From the NCBI RefSeq assembly GCF_004216895.1, contig NZ_SGXE01000001.1, positions 1,594,208 to 1,658,207 of the forward strand: a stretch of 64,000 nucleotides of DNA, in the 5' to 3' direction. Below the pieces are notes generated by a model. It searched no databases, was not told the DNA's origin, and worked only from the letters and a program-made list of their open reading frames with translations. The position numbers were made by a program, and so were the translations under genes. The DNA comes from Aquimarina brevivitae (GTDB taxonomy: Bacteria; Bacteroidota; Bacteroidia; Flavobacteriales; Flavobacteriaceae). Position 1 is the first letter of the stretch, and every line of letters starts with the position of its first letter. This document shows positions 19,045 to 27,843 of this stretch, in pieces.

Positions 19045-20007
19045 ATGGCTTCAAAAAAAGGAAAAGAAGAAAAATCAAGGCTGCATCCTCGAAATAAGAA
19101 CCGAGCACGCTATGACTTACGTGCTTTAAAAAATGCTACTCCAGCATTAGCAATGCATATCAAACCTAACAAATATGGCGAGGATTCCGTCGATTTTTCG
19201 AACCCTTTGGCGGTTAAAGCACTGAACAAGGCATTGCTCCATCATTATTATGATATTACCAACTGGGAATTTCCGGATGAAAATTTATGTCCTCCGATTC
19301 CGGGTAGAGCCGATTACCTTCACTATATAGCAGATCTCTTGGCAGAACATAATTTTGGCAACATCCCAACAGGTAATAAAATTACAGGCTTAGATATTGG
19401 TGTAGGAGCGAGTTGTATTTACCCCATTATTGGGGTTACAGCCTATGACTGGCAATTTATTGGGTCTGATATCGCGCCTAAATCGATAGCTTCTGCTCAG
19501 CATATTGTTGCAACTAATCCCGCACTCAACGGTAAGATCGAATGTAGGTTACAACACCATAAGAAAGCTATTTTTAAGGGAATACTTAGTAAGGAGGAGA
19601 AAATTGATTTTACGCTATGTAATCCACCTTTTCATGCGTCCATAAAAGAAGCTCAAAAAGGAACACGACGAAAAATAAAGAACCTGACGGGGAAAAAAGA
19701 AAAAAAACCAACGCTGAACTTTGCAGGAATTAACGAAGAACTTATTTGTGAAGGCGGCGAACATACTTTTATTCATAGGATGGTGAAAGAAAGTAAACGG
19801 TTTGCTACCAATTGTTTTTGGTTTTCAACTTTAGTTTCCAAACAATCCAACCTAAAAGGCATGTATAACGCATTACAACAACTAAAGGCGAATCAAATCA
19901 AAACTATTCCTATGGGCACCGGCAACAAATCCAGTAGGATTGTAACCTGGACCTTCCTGGATGCAGCAGAACGAAAAGCGTGGAGAGAAACCCGATGGAA
20001 AGGATAA
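19045..20007 (+). CDS. rlmF: 23S rRNA m6A1618 methyltransferase RlmF
   Basis: An S-adenosylmethionine-dependent methyltransferase that modifies A1618 of 23S rRNA. The 320 residues begin with a basic leader (KKGKEEKSRLHPRNKNRARYD) typical of the family. The SAM-binding segment LDIGVGASCIYP is at 116-127 and the N6-adenine catalytic motif NPPF at 193-196, followed by the family's RRKIKNL stretch. Length and motif order fit RlmF (YbiN). It is a single housekeeping gene within the accessory stretch. Confidence 0.95.
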   Translation: MASKKGKEEKSRLHPRNKNRARYDLRALKNATPALAMHIKPNKYGEDSVDFSNPLAVKALNKALLHHYYDITNWEFPDENLCPPIPGRADYLHYIADLLAEHNFGNIPTGNKITGLDIGVGASCIYPIIGVTAYDWQFIGSDIAPKSIASAQHIVATNPALNGKIECRLQHHKKAIFKGILSKEEKIDFTLCNPPFHASIKEAQKGTRRKIKNLTGKKEKKPTLNFAGINEELICEGGEHTFIHRMVKESKRFATNCFWFSTLVSKQSNLKGMYNALQQLKANQIKTIPMGTGNKSSRIVTWTFLDAAERKAWRETRWKG

Positions 20008-20160
20008 GTTTAGAAAGTACTGTTGCACTAAATTGAAGATTTGACAACGCCTAACGTTGCGATGAACTATACATTTTAAAATTAAGTTACTACTTTTGAT
20101 GACCATATAAGGAATAAATGAACCCATTTATTTGTTCTGTTTATGGTTAAAGCCCCCAAC

Positions 20161-21249
20161 ATGAATTTAGAATTAGAAAACTTACAATCGACAATTAAAA
20201 GAAAATACAGCTTTAAATACAAACCTGAATTTTCTGAATCTTTTAAAACAGATAGCAAAGAAAGTCAAATCATTCCTTTGACCATCGAGGTCTTTGAAAA
20301 ATTGGAATGGCCAATTGTTTATAGGGATACAAATTCTGTTGAAGCTAAGAGAAAAGGTGACTGGAATAAGCTAACTGAAAAGATAACAGTTACTAAAAAA
20401 GCAGCTGGACGAATAGAAGTACATAGTAAATCAATTGAGGGTAATTTTATTGATTTTGGAAAAAATTCATTAAGAACTGGTTTATTTATTGCGCTTTTTA
20501 AAAAGTTAGAAACCGAATATAAAGAAAATGGAAAGCTCGAAGTATTAGAAACTGAATTTGAAAAACAAAGTAATTGGGACGATTATGAAATCCCAGCTGA
20601 ATTGCCAAAACCTAAACAATTCAGAAAACCGAGTTTAAGTCTTTCCATCCTTGGTGGGCTAAGTATTGTAGTCTTATTCGGTGTTTTGATAGCATTTTTG
20701 ACCGTTAGTTTTACATATGTAATTGGTTTGTATGAACTTGGAATAGGGTTGGGAATAGGATACTTATTTGGTCAGGTTTTAAAGAAAACCAATTATGTTG
20801 ATTTTAATCCAATTCAGTTTGTGCTTGCCGGTATGATGATTGTAATGTTTATTACTAATCAGTTTACACAGTATCAAATGCTAATTGCAGAAAACAACAT
20901 TTCTGAATTTAGCTTTTTGGAGTTCATAAATATCCGTTTCAAAGGAGGTTTAACTATAAAAAGTTTGAATACGGGGTGGATTGGACTAACTTTAAGTTGG
21001 ATATTTCAGATGACTTTTCCTTATTTCTTAGCACTTGCTAGAATAGGAGGGATTACAACCAGTTATACGATTGAAAAAGTTCCAAAAGAAGCTTTAGAAT
21101 ACACCGTCTACCTTTTTGAAATGAACAAATCTGAAAGTGAAGTAAGAGCAGTACTATCACAAAAAGGTTGGAATAAAAAAGTTGACCAAGATATGGTTTT
21201 TCAGGCAATAGGTGCGATACTTGGTTTTCAAGAAATGAATAGAGAGTAA
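20161..21249 (+). CDS. Membrane protein of unknown function
   Basis: A 362-residue protein from ATG 20161 (an ATG 6 codons upstream at 20143 is possible). The first 160 residues are soluble and mixed alpha/beta, with a conserved-looking EWPIVYRDTNSVEAKRKG. Four hydrophobic segments follow between about residues 165 and 310, then a charged helical tail (SESEVRAVLSQKGW). I do not recognise the family. A TACTTTTG box at 20091-20098 could be its promoter -7 element, but no spaced -33 TTG is present. Confidence 0.65.
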   Translation: MNLELENLQSTIKRKYSFKYKPEFSESFKTDSKESQIIPLTIEVFEKLEWPIVYRDTNSVEAKRKGDWNKLTEKITVTKKAAGRIEVHSKSIEGNFIDFGKNSLRTGLFIALFKKLETEYKENGKLEVLETEFEKQSNWDDYEIPAELPKPKQFRKPSLSLSILGGLSIVVLFGVLIAFLTVSFTYVIGLYELGIGLGIGYLFGQVLKKTNYVDFNPIQFVLAGMMIVMFITNQFTQYQMLIAENNISEFSFLEFINIRFKGGLTIKSLNTGWIGLTLSWIFQMTFPYFLALARIGGITTSYTIEKVPKEALEYTVYLFEMNKSESEVRAVLSQKGWNKKVDQDMVFQAIGAILGFQEMNRE

Positions 21250-21390
21250 ATAATTGCTATCGCATCAAGTTTTTAGATTTAGTGAGCCTAACTTTTAGTA
21301 AGCTAGTTTAGATTATTTAACTTTGGATGACTCTTGTTTTGATGAACAGTTAAAATTATCATATCGATTTTATTAATATCATAAATCCAG

Positions 21391-21792
21391 ATGATTAATT
21401 CTGCAGAAGAATTTAAAAGATTAAGAGAAAGTGAATCTAAATCTGAATATCAACGGGCTTTTACGGAAAAAGCATCAATAGAAATCTGCTATGATATTCT
21501 AAAAAAATATCCTGATTTAGCTTTTTGGGTTGCGCAAAATAAAACTATACCAATTGAAATTCTTTACATTTTGGCAGAGCATAAAAATGCTAAGGTTAGA
21601 TGTATGGTTGCCAGAAAAAGAAAAATTGATGATTTTATTTTGGATAAACTTAGAGAAGATCCAGATGAAGCTGTGAGATATGTTCTGATCTGTAATACAA
21701 ATCTTTCCAATGAAAAGAAAAAATTGATTAAAACATCAGATTCAGTATGGTTAGAAAAACAATTAAAAGAAATAGTAGAAAATACACTTTAG
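21391..21792 (+). CDS. Small helical-repeat protein (HEAT/LRV-like)
   Basis: A 133-residue soluble protein with repeating helix pairs of about 23 residues, for example IPIEILYILAEHKNAKVRCMV then IDDFILDKLREDPDEAVRYVL. Alternating PxxxxxxLaxdxdxxVR units resemble leucine-rich-variant or HEAT-like repeats, which usually bind proteins. Function and partners are unknown. A TAACTTTG box at 21318-21325 lies upstream. Confidence 0.6.
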   Translation: MINSAEEFKRLRESESKSEYQRAFTEKASIEICYDILKKYPDLAFWVAQNKTIPIEILYILAEHKNAKVRCMVARKRKIDDFILDKLREDPDEAVRYVLICNTNLSNEKKKLIKTSDSVWLEKQLKEIVENTL

Positions 21793-21953
21793 AGTTTAAT
21801 TTTCGCTTGCTCCCATACTAAATAGTAGTGTAATCATAGTCAAAACACAGTTTGATCAACAAGAAATTTAAGTTAACTGATTTTTTTACGACTTGTAACA
21901 GCTCTAAGGTTTCTGTTATAGCTACTTTAGTATTGACCTTAAAGTGAAATGCA

Positions 21954-22466
21954 ATGAATAAACTTTTAATAACAATTCTTTTACTATAAATCGTCCCAAC
22001 TTTATATTCACAAAACCTAAAGTTAAAACCTTCAAATCTCAAGAACTTGCTTAGCGAAAGTATAAAGCAAGATTCACGTGGAAGTATTTCGACCGTATCT
22101 AATCCTTGGGTAAGTGACAATACTGATGGTTTATTTTTCAAAGCAGATACACTGAGATTAATCAACAATAAGACTCAGTATGATTTTGGTTTTTGCGAAA
22201 AAGTAAATTGGTCTTTCTATATTAAGTCTAAATTTTATCAAGTTGAATCGCAAACTTGTGAAGAACCAGCCTCGGTAAAAGTTAGTAATATAAACAACCA
22301 GTATCAAATAACCCTATCAAAAAATAAATTGGGATTGATTTTAAGCACATCTAATTTAAACGGACTAGTAGATCAATATTTAGTCGTATCGATTAATCGT
22401 GATCATATAAAAGATGAAATCGTACTTAAGAGAATAACAAAAAATGCCAATCGCAAATACTATTAA
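21954..22466 (+). pseudogene. Secreted protein gene interrupted by TAA inside its signal peptide
   Basis: ATG 21954 begins MNKLLITILLL, then TAA at 21987-21989, then the same frame continues IVPTLYSQNLK and stays open to 22466. Read through the stop, this is a normal flavobacterial signal peptide (hydrophobic core, cleavage near YSQ) and a 145-residue mature protein with several Tyr- and Lys-rich strands. A single TTA to TAA change explains the stop. A shorter protein starting at TTG 22047 would lack any export signal. The family is not recognised. Confidence 0.6.
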
Positions 22467-22820
22467 AAATTTTACTTACACATTTAATTATAAATTCGAT
22501 TAAGTAAATTTATCCGTTCCAATTAGTAGGGAATAAATAGCATACTCTCCAACTCACTGACTCATCCACTCAAAAACTCCAAGACTACACCTAATGGCCT
22601 CACTACAACATGAGTACAACATTAGAATGATACTCCTCAATTAGGGCAAGATTAAGTTATGGTTAAATCCTAATTTATCTTTGTTAGTTTGCTTGGTTTG
22701 CAACATAGTTTTTGACTACTTTCGCGCCGCGTAATTCGGGGCTGGTAGTGCGCAATATCAGAACCGTTATAAATTACGATTTGAGGGATTAATTAAAACA
22801 ACAAACTTTTAAAAATTAAC
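22467..22820. promoter_or_regulatory. 354-bp intergenic region with ACTC-rich tract and candidate -7 box
   Basis: No gene is seen. Bases 22541-22590 are a C/A-rich tract with repeated ACTC/GACTC words that recur upstream of two other genes. TATCTTTG at 22676-22683 matches the Bacteroidota -7 box TAnnTTTG, without a clear -33 TTG. If used, it gives a leader of about 130 nt for the next gene. Confidence 0.4.
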
Positions 22821-23375
22821 ATGAAAAAACATTTAGTATTCATTTTAGGGCTAACATTATTATTAACCGCTTGTGAAGAGCAAGACATCACTTCTTCACC
22901 AGCTGAGGTGGCACAACAACCAACCAGCGAAATACAAATTGACGAGTTAGTGGCACAGGCGAATGGCGCTAAGTCAAGCACGGGGATTAACTTTTCGTTA
23001 GGGTACGAGCAACAAGTATTATTGATTAGCCGCAAAGGTGATGTTAGAGAAAGCTTACTATTAGGATTTACAGGGATTGAAGACAGCCGTTGTCCGATCA
23101 ATGCAAGATGTATTACTCCAGGAGCTGCTGAAGTTACGATGTCATTTGCCAATAGATTTGGATTCAACACTCTGCCGATGTGTATCGGAGCTTGTGGCGT
23201 ATTAGATCGTCCATTTGATAACGAAGCACAGCAAAGAATGGAAGACGAAATCGTATTTGAGCTGAACAACACCAACTATGTATTAGTGTTAAAAGACGTA
23301 ACACCATATCTAGAGGCAGGTGTACCAACTGTAGAAGAAGACTACGCAGTACAACTACAGATAAAAGTACAGTAA
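22821..23375 (+). CDS. Lipoprotein of unknown function with RCP/RC motif
   Basis: A 184-residue lipoprotein (signal KHLVFILGLTLLLTAC, Cys18). The mature part contains SRCPINARCITPGAAEV, a Cys-pair motif seen in several families of small bacterial lipoproteins, and a second Cys pair in CIGACG. It ends with a short YAVQLQIKV strand. These four cysteines could form disulfides or a metal site. The gene is followed by a strong terminator and stands alone. No function is assigned. Confidence 0.7.
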   Translation: MKKHLVFILGLTLLLTACEEQDITSSPAEVAQQPTSEIQIDELVAQANGAKSSTGINFSLGYEQQVLLISRKGDVRESLLLGFTGIEDSRCPINARCITPGAAEVTMSFANRFGFNTLPMCIGACGVLDRPFDNEAQQRMEDEIVFELNNTNYVLVLKDVTPYLEAGVPTVEEDYAVQLQIKVQ

Positions 23376-23417
23376 TCGTATCGATGTATTAGCTAGCCTA
23401 CATCTTTATCGTATAGG

Positions 23418-23457
23418 ATAAACCCACAAGAAAACTTCTTGTGGGTTTATTTTTTTA
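23418..23457 (+). terminator. Strong Rho-independent terminator
   Basis: A perfect 15-bp stem (ATAAACCCACAAGAA with its complement), a 3-base loop AAC and a run of seven T residues, 42 bases after the lipoprotein stop. Confidence 0.92.
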
Positions 23458-23583
23458 GGAGTGGTGTCAAACGCTACAATTTTGCGGAGAAGTTCATTGA
23501 TTCGTAGAATCCAGTACACAAGAACTAACATACTCATCAGCTAAACTACCCAACTACTGATCAACTCACCCGTTCAGTTTTAT

Positions 23584-23591
23584 TATCTTTG
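23584..23591 (+). promoter_or_regulatory. Candidate -7 promoter box close to a start codon
   Basis: TATCTTTG fits the Bacteroidota -7 consensus TAnnTTTG. It ends 7 bases before the ATG at 23599, so the transcript leader would be almost absent. No -33 TTG is seen at the usual spacing. Confidence 0.4.
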
Positions 23592-23598
23592 ACTACCT

Positions 23599-24552
23599 AT
23601 GGATGACTATACAAAAGCAATACTACTACAGTGTACCGGAGCTGCTGCAATTACCAAAAAAGAGGTGATTCAGGAGTTGTGGAGTGGATATGGCACCATA
23701 AGTCGCATCGAACTAGTTGACGCCCCGGTAAATAGTGTGGTGGTTAAACACGTACAACTGCCCCAACAGCACCAACACCCACGGGGGTGGAATACGGATA
23801 TTGGTCATCAACGAAAACTGAGATCCTACCAGGTAGAAACGACCTGGTACCAAAGATATAGTATTAACAGTAAAGCTCGTCTGCCGCTCTATTTAGCACT
23901 TGAGAACAAAGGAGATGAGGTATTGATAGTGTTGGAGGATTTGGATGCAGCAGGGTATCACTTGCGCAAGACAAGCATTAGCTGGGAAGAGATTGTACAA
24001 TGTTTGACCTGGTTGGCACAGTTTCATGCCAGTTACCTGGATACAACACCAGAAGGGTTATGGCCCGTCGGTACGTATTGGCATTTGGCAACACGGCCAC
24101 AGGAATTAGCCGTGTTAGAAGATTCACAGTTACAAGCGGCAGCGCCGCTTATCGATCAAAAATTGAATAACTGTACTTACCAAACTATTGTACACGGTGA
24201 TGCGAAACTGGCTAATTTTTGTTTTGCCGAAGACGGACAGGTGGCTGGGGTAGATTTTCAGTACGTAGGTGGGGGATGTGGTATGAAGGATGTGGCCTAT
24301 TTTATAGGCAGTTGCCTTAACGAAAGCGAATGCGAACGATTGGAAGCAAAAATCCTGGATACCTATTTTGAACAGTTACATGATCATTTACCAGAAAAAA
24401 ATAAAACACTTGAAGATGAATGGCGTTCTTTATATCGGGTAGCCTGGGCGGATTTTCACCGCTTTTTAAAAGGATGGAGTCCTAATCATTGGAAAATCAA
24501 TAGCTACAGTGAACGCATCACCGCTGAAGTTATAAATACCCTTTTGCCGTGA
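23599..24552 (+). CDS. Aminoglycoside-phosphotransferase-fold small-molecule kinase
   Basis: A 317-residue kinase of the APH/choline-kinase fold, closest in style to EcKinase-like (CHK) proteins. Lys50 in VVVKHV fits the ATP-binding lysine. The catalytic loop HGDAKLAN is at 199-206, and DFQ at 219-221 takes the place of DFG. A conserved FHASYL precedes the loop. It transfers phosphate from ATP to an unknown small alcohol. Its stop overlaps the GTG of the phosphatase gene by 4 bp, so kinase and phosphatase are made together. Confidence 0.82.
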   Translation: MDDYTKAILLQCTGAAAITKKEVIQELWSGYGTISRIELVDAPVNSVVVKHVQLPQQHQHPRGWNTDIGHQRKLRSYQVETTWYQRYSINSKARLPLYLALENKGDEVLIVLEDLDAAGYHLRKTSISWEEIVQCLTWLAQFHASYLDTTPEGLWPVGTYWHLATRPQELAVLEDSQLQAAAPLIDQKLNNCTYQTIVHGDAKLANFCFAEDGQVAGVDFQYVGGGCGMKDVAYFIGSCLNESECERLEAKILDTYFEQLHDHLPEKNKTLEDEWRSLYRVAWADFHRFLKGWSPNHWKINSYSERITAEVINTLLP

Positions 24553-25388
24553 AGCTGACTGAACTCACCGCCATAGCGATACAAGCAGCTCGTGCTGCAG
24601 CCCAAGTGATTCAGCAGTATAGCCAGGAGGCCATTACTGTGCAAAAAAAAGAAGGAGGAGCCAACTATGCCTCCCAAGTGGTGACCGCCGCAGATTTGGC
24701 TAGCGAAAAAGTGATCCTTTCGCATTTGCTGCCTAGTTGTAAAGCTTATGATATAGGATTGTTATCCGAGGAGACCGATGATGATGGTAGTCGATTTACA
24801 AAAGATTTTTTTTGGTGTATCGATCCCATGGACGGTACGCTTGCTTTTATAAATGGAGAACCAGGGTACGCAGTGGCTATTGCTTTAGTAGCCAAAGACG
24901 GCACTCCTTATATCGGAGTGGTATTGGATCCCAGCACGAACACTTTGTACCACGCGGCGAAGGGGAAGGGAGCTTTTAAAAATCAAAAGCCTTGGAAGAT
25001 TACCCGTGGCAATAACCATCTTACCTATGTTACGGATAAAAAGTTAACGGATACCCCTGGTATAGCTACGATTGAAAAGTACTTGGAACGCCAGGTACAC
25101 CAATTAGGCTTAAGTGGGTTTGTGGAAATGTCAGGAGCGGGAGCTGTATTAAGTGCCATCCGTGTGTTGGAAAACGGTCCGGCCTGTATGCTAAAGCTAC
25201 CCAAAAAACAAAAGGGAGGCGGCAGCATTTGGGACTATGCCGCTACGGCTTGTATCTATAACGAATTGGGGTTACCCGCAACCAATTTTGATGGAGGGCA
25301 ATTAGACTTGAACAGTACCGAAAGCACTTTTATGAATACTCAAGGAGTGTTTTTTGGGAATTTAGGAGAAAGACAAAAGAGATATTAA
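24549..25388 (+). CDS. Inositol-monophosphatase/CysQ family phosphatase
   Basis: A 279-residue metal-dependent sugar-phosphate or nucleotide phosphatase. Motifs are SEET (metal-binding Glu), DPMDGT (motif 1) and SIWDYAA (motif 2). The segment [22 protein letters not shown] resembles CysQ (3'-phosphoadenosine 5'-phosphate phosphatase), but substrate cannot be fixed. It uses a GTG start that overlaps the kinase stop (GTGA). That overlap suggests the pair acts on related substrates; this is inference. Confidence 0.82.
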   Translation: MKLTELTAIAIQAARAAAQVIQQYSQEAITVQKKEGGANYASQVVTAADLASEKVILSHLLPSCKAYDIGLLSEETDDDGSRFTKDFFWCIDPMDGTLAFINGEPGYAVAIALVAKDGTPYIGVVLDPSTNTLYHAAKGKGAFKNQKPWKITRGNNHLTYVTDKKLTDTPGIATIEKYLERQVHQLGLSGFVEMSGAGAVLSAIRVLENGPACMLKLPKKQKGGGSIWDYAATACIYNELGLPATNFDGGQLDLNSTESTFMNTQGVFFGNLGERQKRY

Positions 25389-25453
25389 TCTTTGTTTTTA
25401 AGTGTAGCAAAGAACAAGAAGGCTAATAAATAAAAAATAATAATGAATAAAGA

Positions 25454-26548
25454 ATGAGTTTTTTTAAATCAATTTTTACCTCAAAGAAAAGTTCGATAAC
25501 TTCATATTCTGACTTTTGGATTTGGTTTGAACAGAACGAAAATAAATTTTCCAATGTTCTGAAAAATCACGGAGATATCAATAAAGTTTTTTTTGAAAAA
25601 CTTGCTCCGAAATTGAATCAAGTAAAGGACGGAATTTGGTTCTTAGCCGGAATGTATGATAAAAATACAGCAGAATTAATATTAACAGCTGACGGCGTCA
25701 TCAAAAATATTGTATTCGTTGAGGAATTGGTAGAAGCTGCTCCAAAAATTAATAATTGGAAAATTACAGCACTCAAACAACCTTCTAAACTTAACCAATA
25801 CGGAATTGAAATTGAAGGCTATAAGTTTGATGAGAACACGATGAGATTTTATTCTAATTTTAATAAACAAATGCCAGACGAAATCGACATAACGATTGCT
25901 CATAAAGATTTTAGGGAAGATAATAAAGACATAATGATGAATGGAGTATATCTTTCTTTGGATAATTCTCTTGGCGAATTAAATGCCGTAACTACAATAG
26001 ATAACCTTAATATCATAAATCCAAAAGATGCTTCATCGGAATTAATAGGATTAGAAAAACTCAAAGACTTTTTAATATGGAGAGAAAAAGAGTTTGTAGA
26101 GAAATACGAAGGATTTAGACATAATACAGAGAATGATAATTATTCTGGTCTAGAGGCAACAATCAATAATGGTTTACCCGTGGTAGCTATGGTAAATAGA
26201 GATTTATTAGAGTGGGATGGCAAAGCATCTCATCCTTGGATTACAGTATTAGAAATAATTTTTGACGGGAAAAATAACAACGGAATGCCAAATGAATCCC
26301 AGTATAAGCTTCTTGATGAAGTTGAAAATAAAATTATGGAACAATTAAAAGACTCTGAAGGCTATCTAAATATTGGAAGGCAAACGGCAAATTCGGTTAG
26401 AGAAGTTTATTTTGCTTGTGTTGAGTTTAGAAAACCTTCAAAAGTATTTCATAGGATTAAAGAAGAGTATAAAAATAACATTAAGCTCGAATTTGATATT
26501 TATAAGGATAAATACTGGCAGTCATTCAATCGATTTATGAAAAATTAA
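25454..26548 (+). CDS. DUF695 family protein
   Basis: A 364-residue soluble protein. The N-terminal half has WFLAGMYDKNTAELILTADG and resembles a family of unknown role. The C-terminal 140 residues fit DUF695: YLNIGRQTANSVREVYFACVE with conserved Arg, Thr and aromatic positions, then a helical end. DUF695 proteins have no settled function. No signal peptide is present. The gene stands alone, with an AT-rich 65-base gap before it. Confidence 0.72.
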   Translation: MSFFKSIFTSKKSSITSYSDFWIWFEQNENKFSNVLKNHGDINKVFFEKLAPKLNQVKDGIWFLAGMYDKNTAELILTADGVIKNIVFVEELVEAAPKINNWKITALKQPSKLNQYGIEIEGYKFDENTMRFYSNFNKQMPDEIDITIAHKDFREDNKDIMMNGVYLSLDNSLGELNAVTTIDNLNIINPKDASSELIGLEKLKDFLIWREKEFVEKYEGFRHNTENDNYSGLEATINNGLPVVAMVNRDLLEWDGKASHPWITVLEIIFDGKNNNGMPNESQYKLLDEVENKIMEQLKDSEGYLNIGRQTANSVREVYFACVEFRKPSKVFHRIKEEYKNNIKLEFDIYKDKYWQSFNRFMKN

Positions 26549-26842
26549 AAAAACTTATTCTTTTTTATAGGTTAACCTAACTGTTCGAAGTAGGTAACTT
26601 CGAAAGCTACTTTATTTATAAAACATTCCACTTTACGGCAATGTAAAATACATTTTATGGATAGTTGATATCAAATTAAGGTGAAACAATCAATATCATT
26701 ATAAGACTATTGAACTCCTTACCATTCTTACTAATTTTTAGCAATTACCACACCAAATAAAAGAATCGATGGCTGTTTATTCTTTTATGTACAGTTATTT
26801 TTTAAAAGTTGGGGTGCAACCTTAACCTTAATCATTGCTTAA
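26549..26842. repeat. 294-bp gap with three palindromic elements
   Basis: TAGGTTAACCTA (26568-26579) is a perfect 12-bp palindrome. TTCGAAGT-AGGTA-ACTTCGAA (26584-26604) is a perfect 8-bp hairpin. ATAAAAGAAT pairs with ATTCTTTTAT (26757-26788). The first two could be a terminator region or binding sites; none has a long T run directly after it. Confidence 0.45.
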
Positions 26843-27625
26843 ATGTATATATTGAAAACCGATAGAACGAATAACACACAATACCAATTGAAATTGAATA
26901 GTAAATACATATATATTGGATTACTGATGGTGGGATTTATCGGCTGCCATTCCATTCAAAAAAATAATAACGCCACCACAGCGGACAGCTATCCCGATAT
27001 TGCTATAGTTGGTGCAATGAAAAATGTAATGTGGAAAGGCGAATTAGGTGGTGTCATTAACCTGGACACCATAGCCAATAAAAATGGACTATATGGGTTG
27101 GGACCACTTAGCTATTTGAAAGGTGAACTATTGATAAACAATGGTAAAAGTTATGTATCTAGGGTAACTTCTGATAGCACCATGACCGTTGAAAAAAGTG
27201 ATATGGTATCCGCTCCATTCTTTGTCTATGGTAATGTTACCGAATGGCATAAAATTGATTTACCTGCTGAAGTCAACACCATAAAAGCGGTAACGCAATT
27301 TATTGATGATAATACTTCAGCCTACGAGAAACCATTTGCTTTTAAAATAATCGGTAAGGTTTCGACAGCACAAATCCACATTCAAAATTTACCAGAGGGA
27401 ATGACCGTATCTTCCCCAACGGAAGCTCATCAGGGCCAAACAAACTATGTAATCAATGATGAAGATGTAGAAATAATTGGATTTTTCTCCAAGGAGCATC
27501 AAGGTATTTTTACACATCACGATGCTTGGTTACATATGCATTTGATTACCAAAGACGAAAGCAAAATGGGCCACGTGGATACCTTATTCCCGGCTGGTAT
27601 GACACTGTACCTGCCTAAAAAGTAA
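26843..27625 (+). CDS. budA: Lipoprotein acetolactate decarboxylase homologue
   Basis: A 260-residue alpha-acetolactate decarboxylase family protein, which in known members converts acetolactate to acetoin using zinc. The zinc-binding pattern is present as His231, His233 (HMH) and His244 (GH), with HQGIFTHHDAW before it. The N-terminus has a lipoprotein signal ending VGFIGC (Cys35), so the protein is probably anchored outside the cytoplasm, unlike Bacillus or Klebsiella enzymes. No acetolactate synthase or butanediol dehydrogenase lies nearby. Function outside the cytoplasm is unclear. Confidence 0.8.
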   Translation: MYILKTDRTNNTQYQLKLNSKYIYIGLLMVGFIGCHSIQKNNNATTADSYPDIAIVGAMKNVMWKGELGGVINLDTIANKNGLYGLGPLSYLKGELLINNGKSYVSRVTSDSTMTVEKSDMVSAPFFVYGNVTEWHKIDLPAEVNTIKAVTQFIDDNTSAYEKPFAFKIIGKVSTAQIHIQNLPEGMTVSSPTEAHQGQTNYVINDEDVEIIGFFSKEHQGIFTHHDAWLHMHLITKDESKMGHVDTLFPAGMTLYLPKK

Positions 27626-27843
27626 AAAAATTATTCAGTTGACTTTTAATTTGTTTCAAATCGATAAAAAATTATCCATACCGCAAAACACTAAAATTTA
27701 AGAAGTGTAGAAATTCATCTCAATGCTTCACTGACTCCAAGACTCAAAGACTCACTCTCTCAAAAATTAATCAACTCAACATCCATTTCATCGTCACCAA
27801 ATAGTTTAGTATCTTTCACCAATAGATCACACAATGCATTGCT

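Noticed and set aside
20030-20065. Integron attC-like site (GCCTAAC next to a short CAACG/CGTTG hairpin)
   Set aside because: The matching GTTRRRY box is absent, the stem is only 5-6 bp, and no integrase or cassette series is present.
21818-22168. 116-residue open frame on the - strand
   Set aside because: The + strand of the same stretch shows a signal peptide and a continuous secreted protein once one TAA is read through, which explains the region better.
22793-23275. 160-residue open frame on the - strand
   Set aside because: Antisense to the lipoprotein gene at 22821, which has a proper lipobox, start and terminator.
27717-27780. Possible CRISPR or tandem repeat array in the ACTC-rich tract
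   Set aside because: The words repeat at irregular spacing with no fixed repeat or spacer length, and no cas genes are near.
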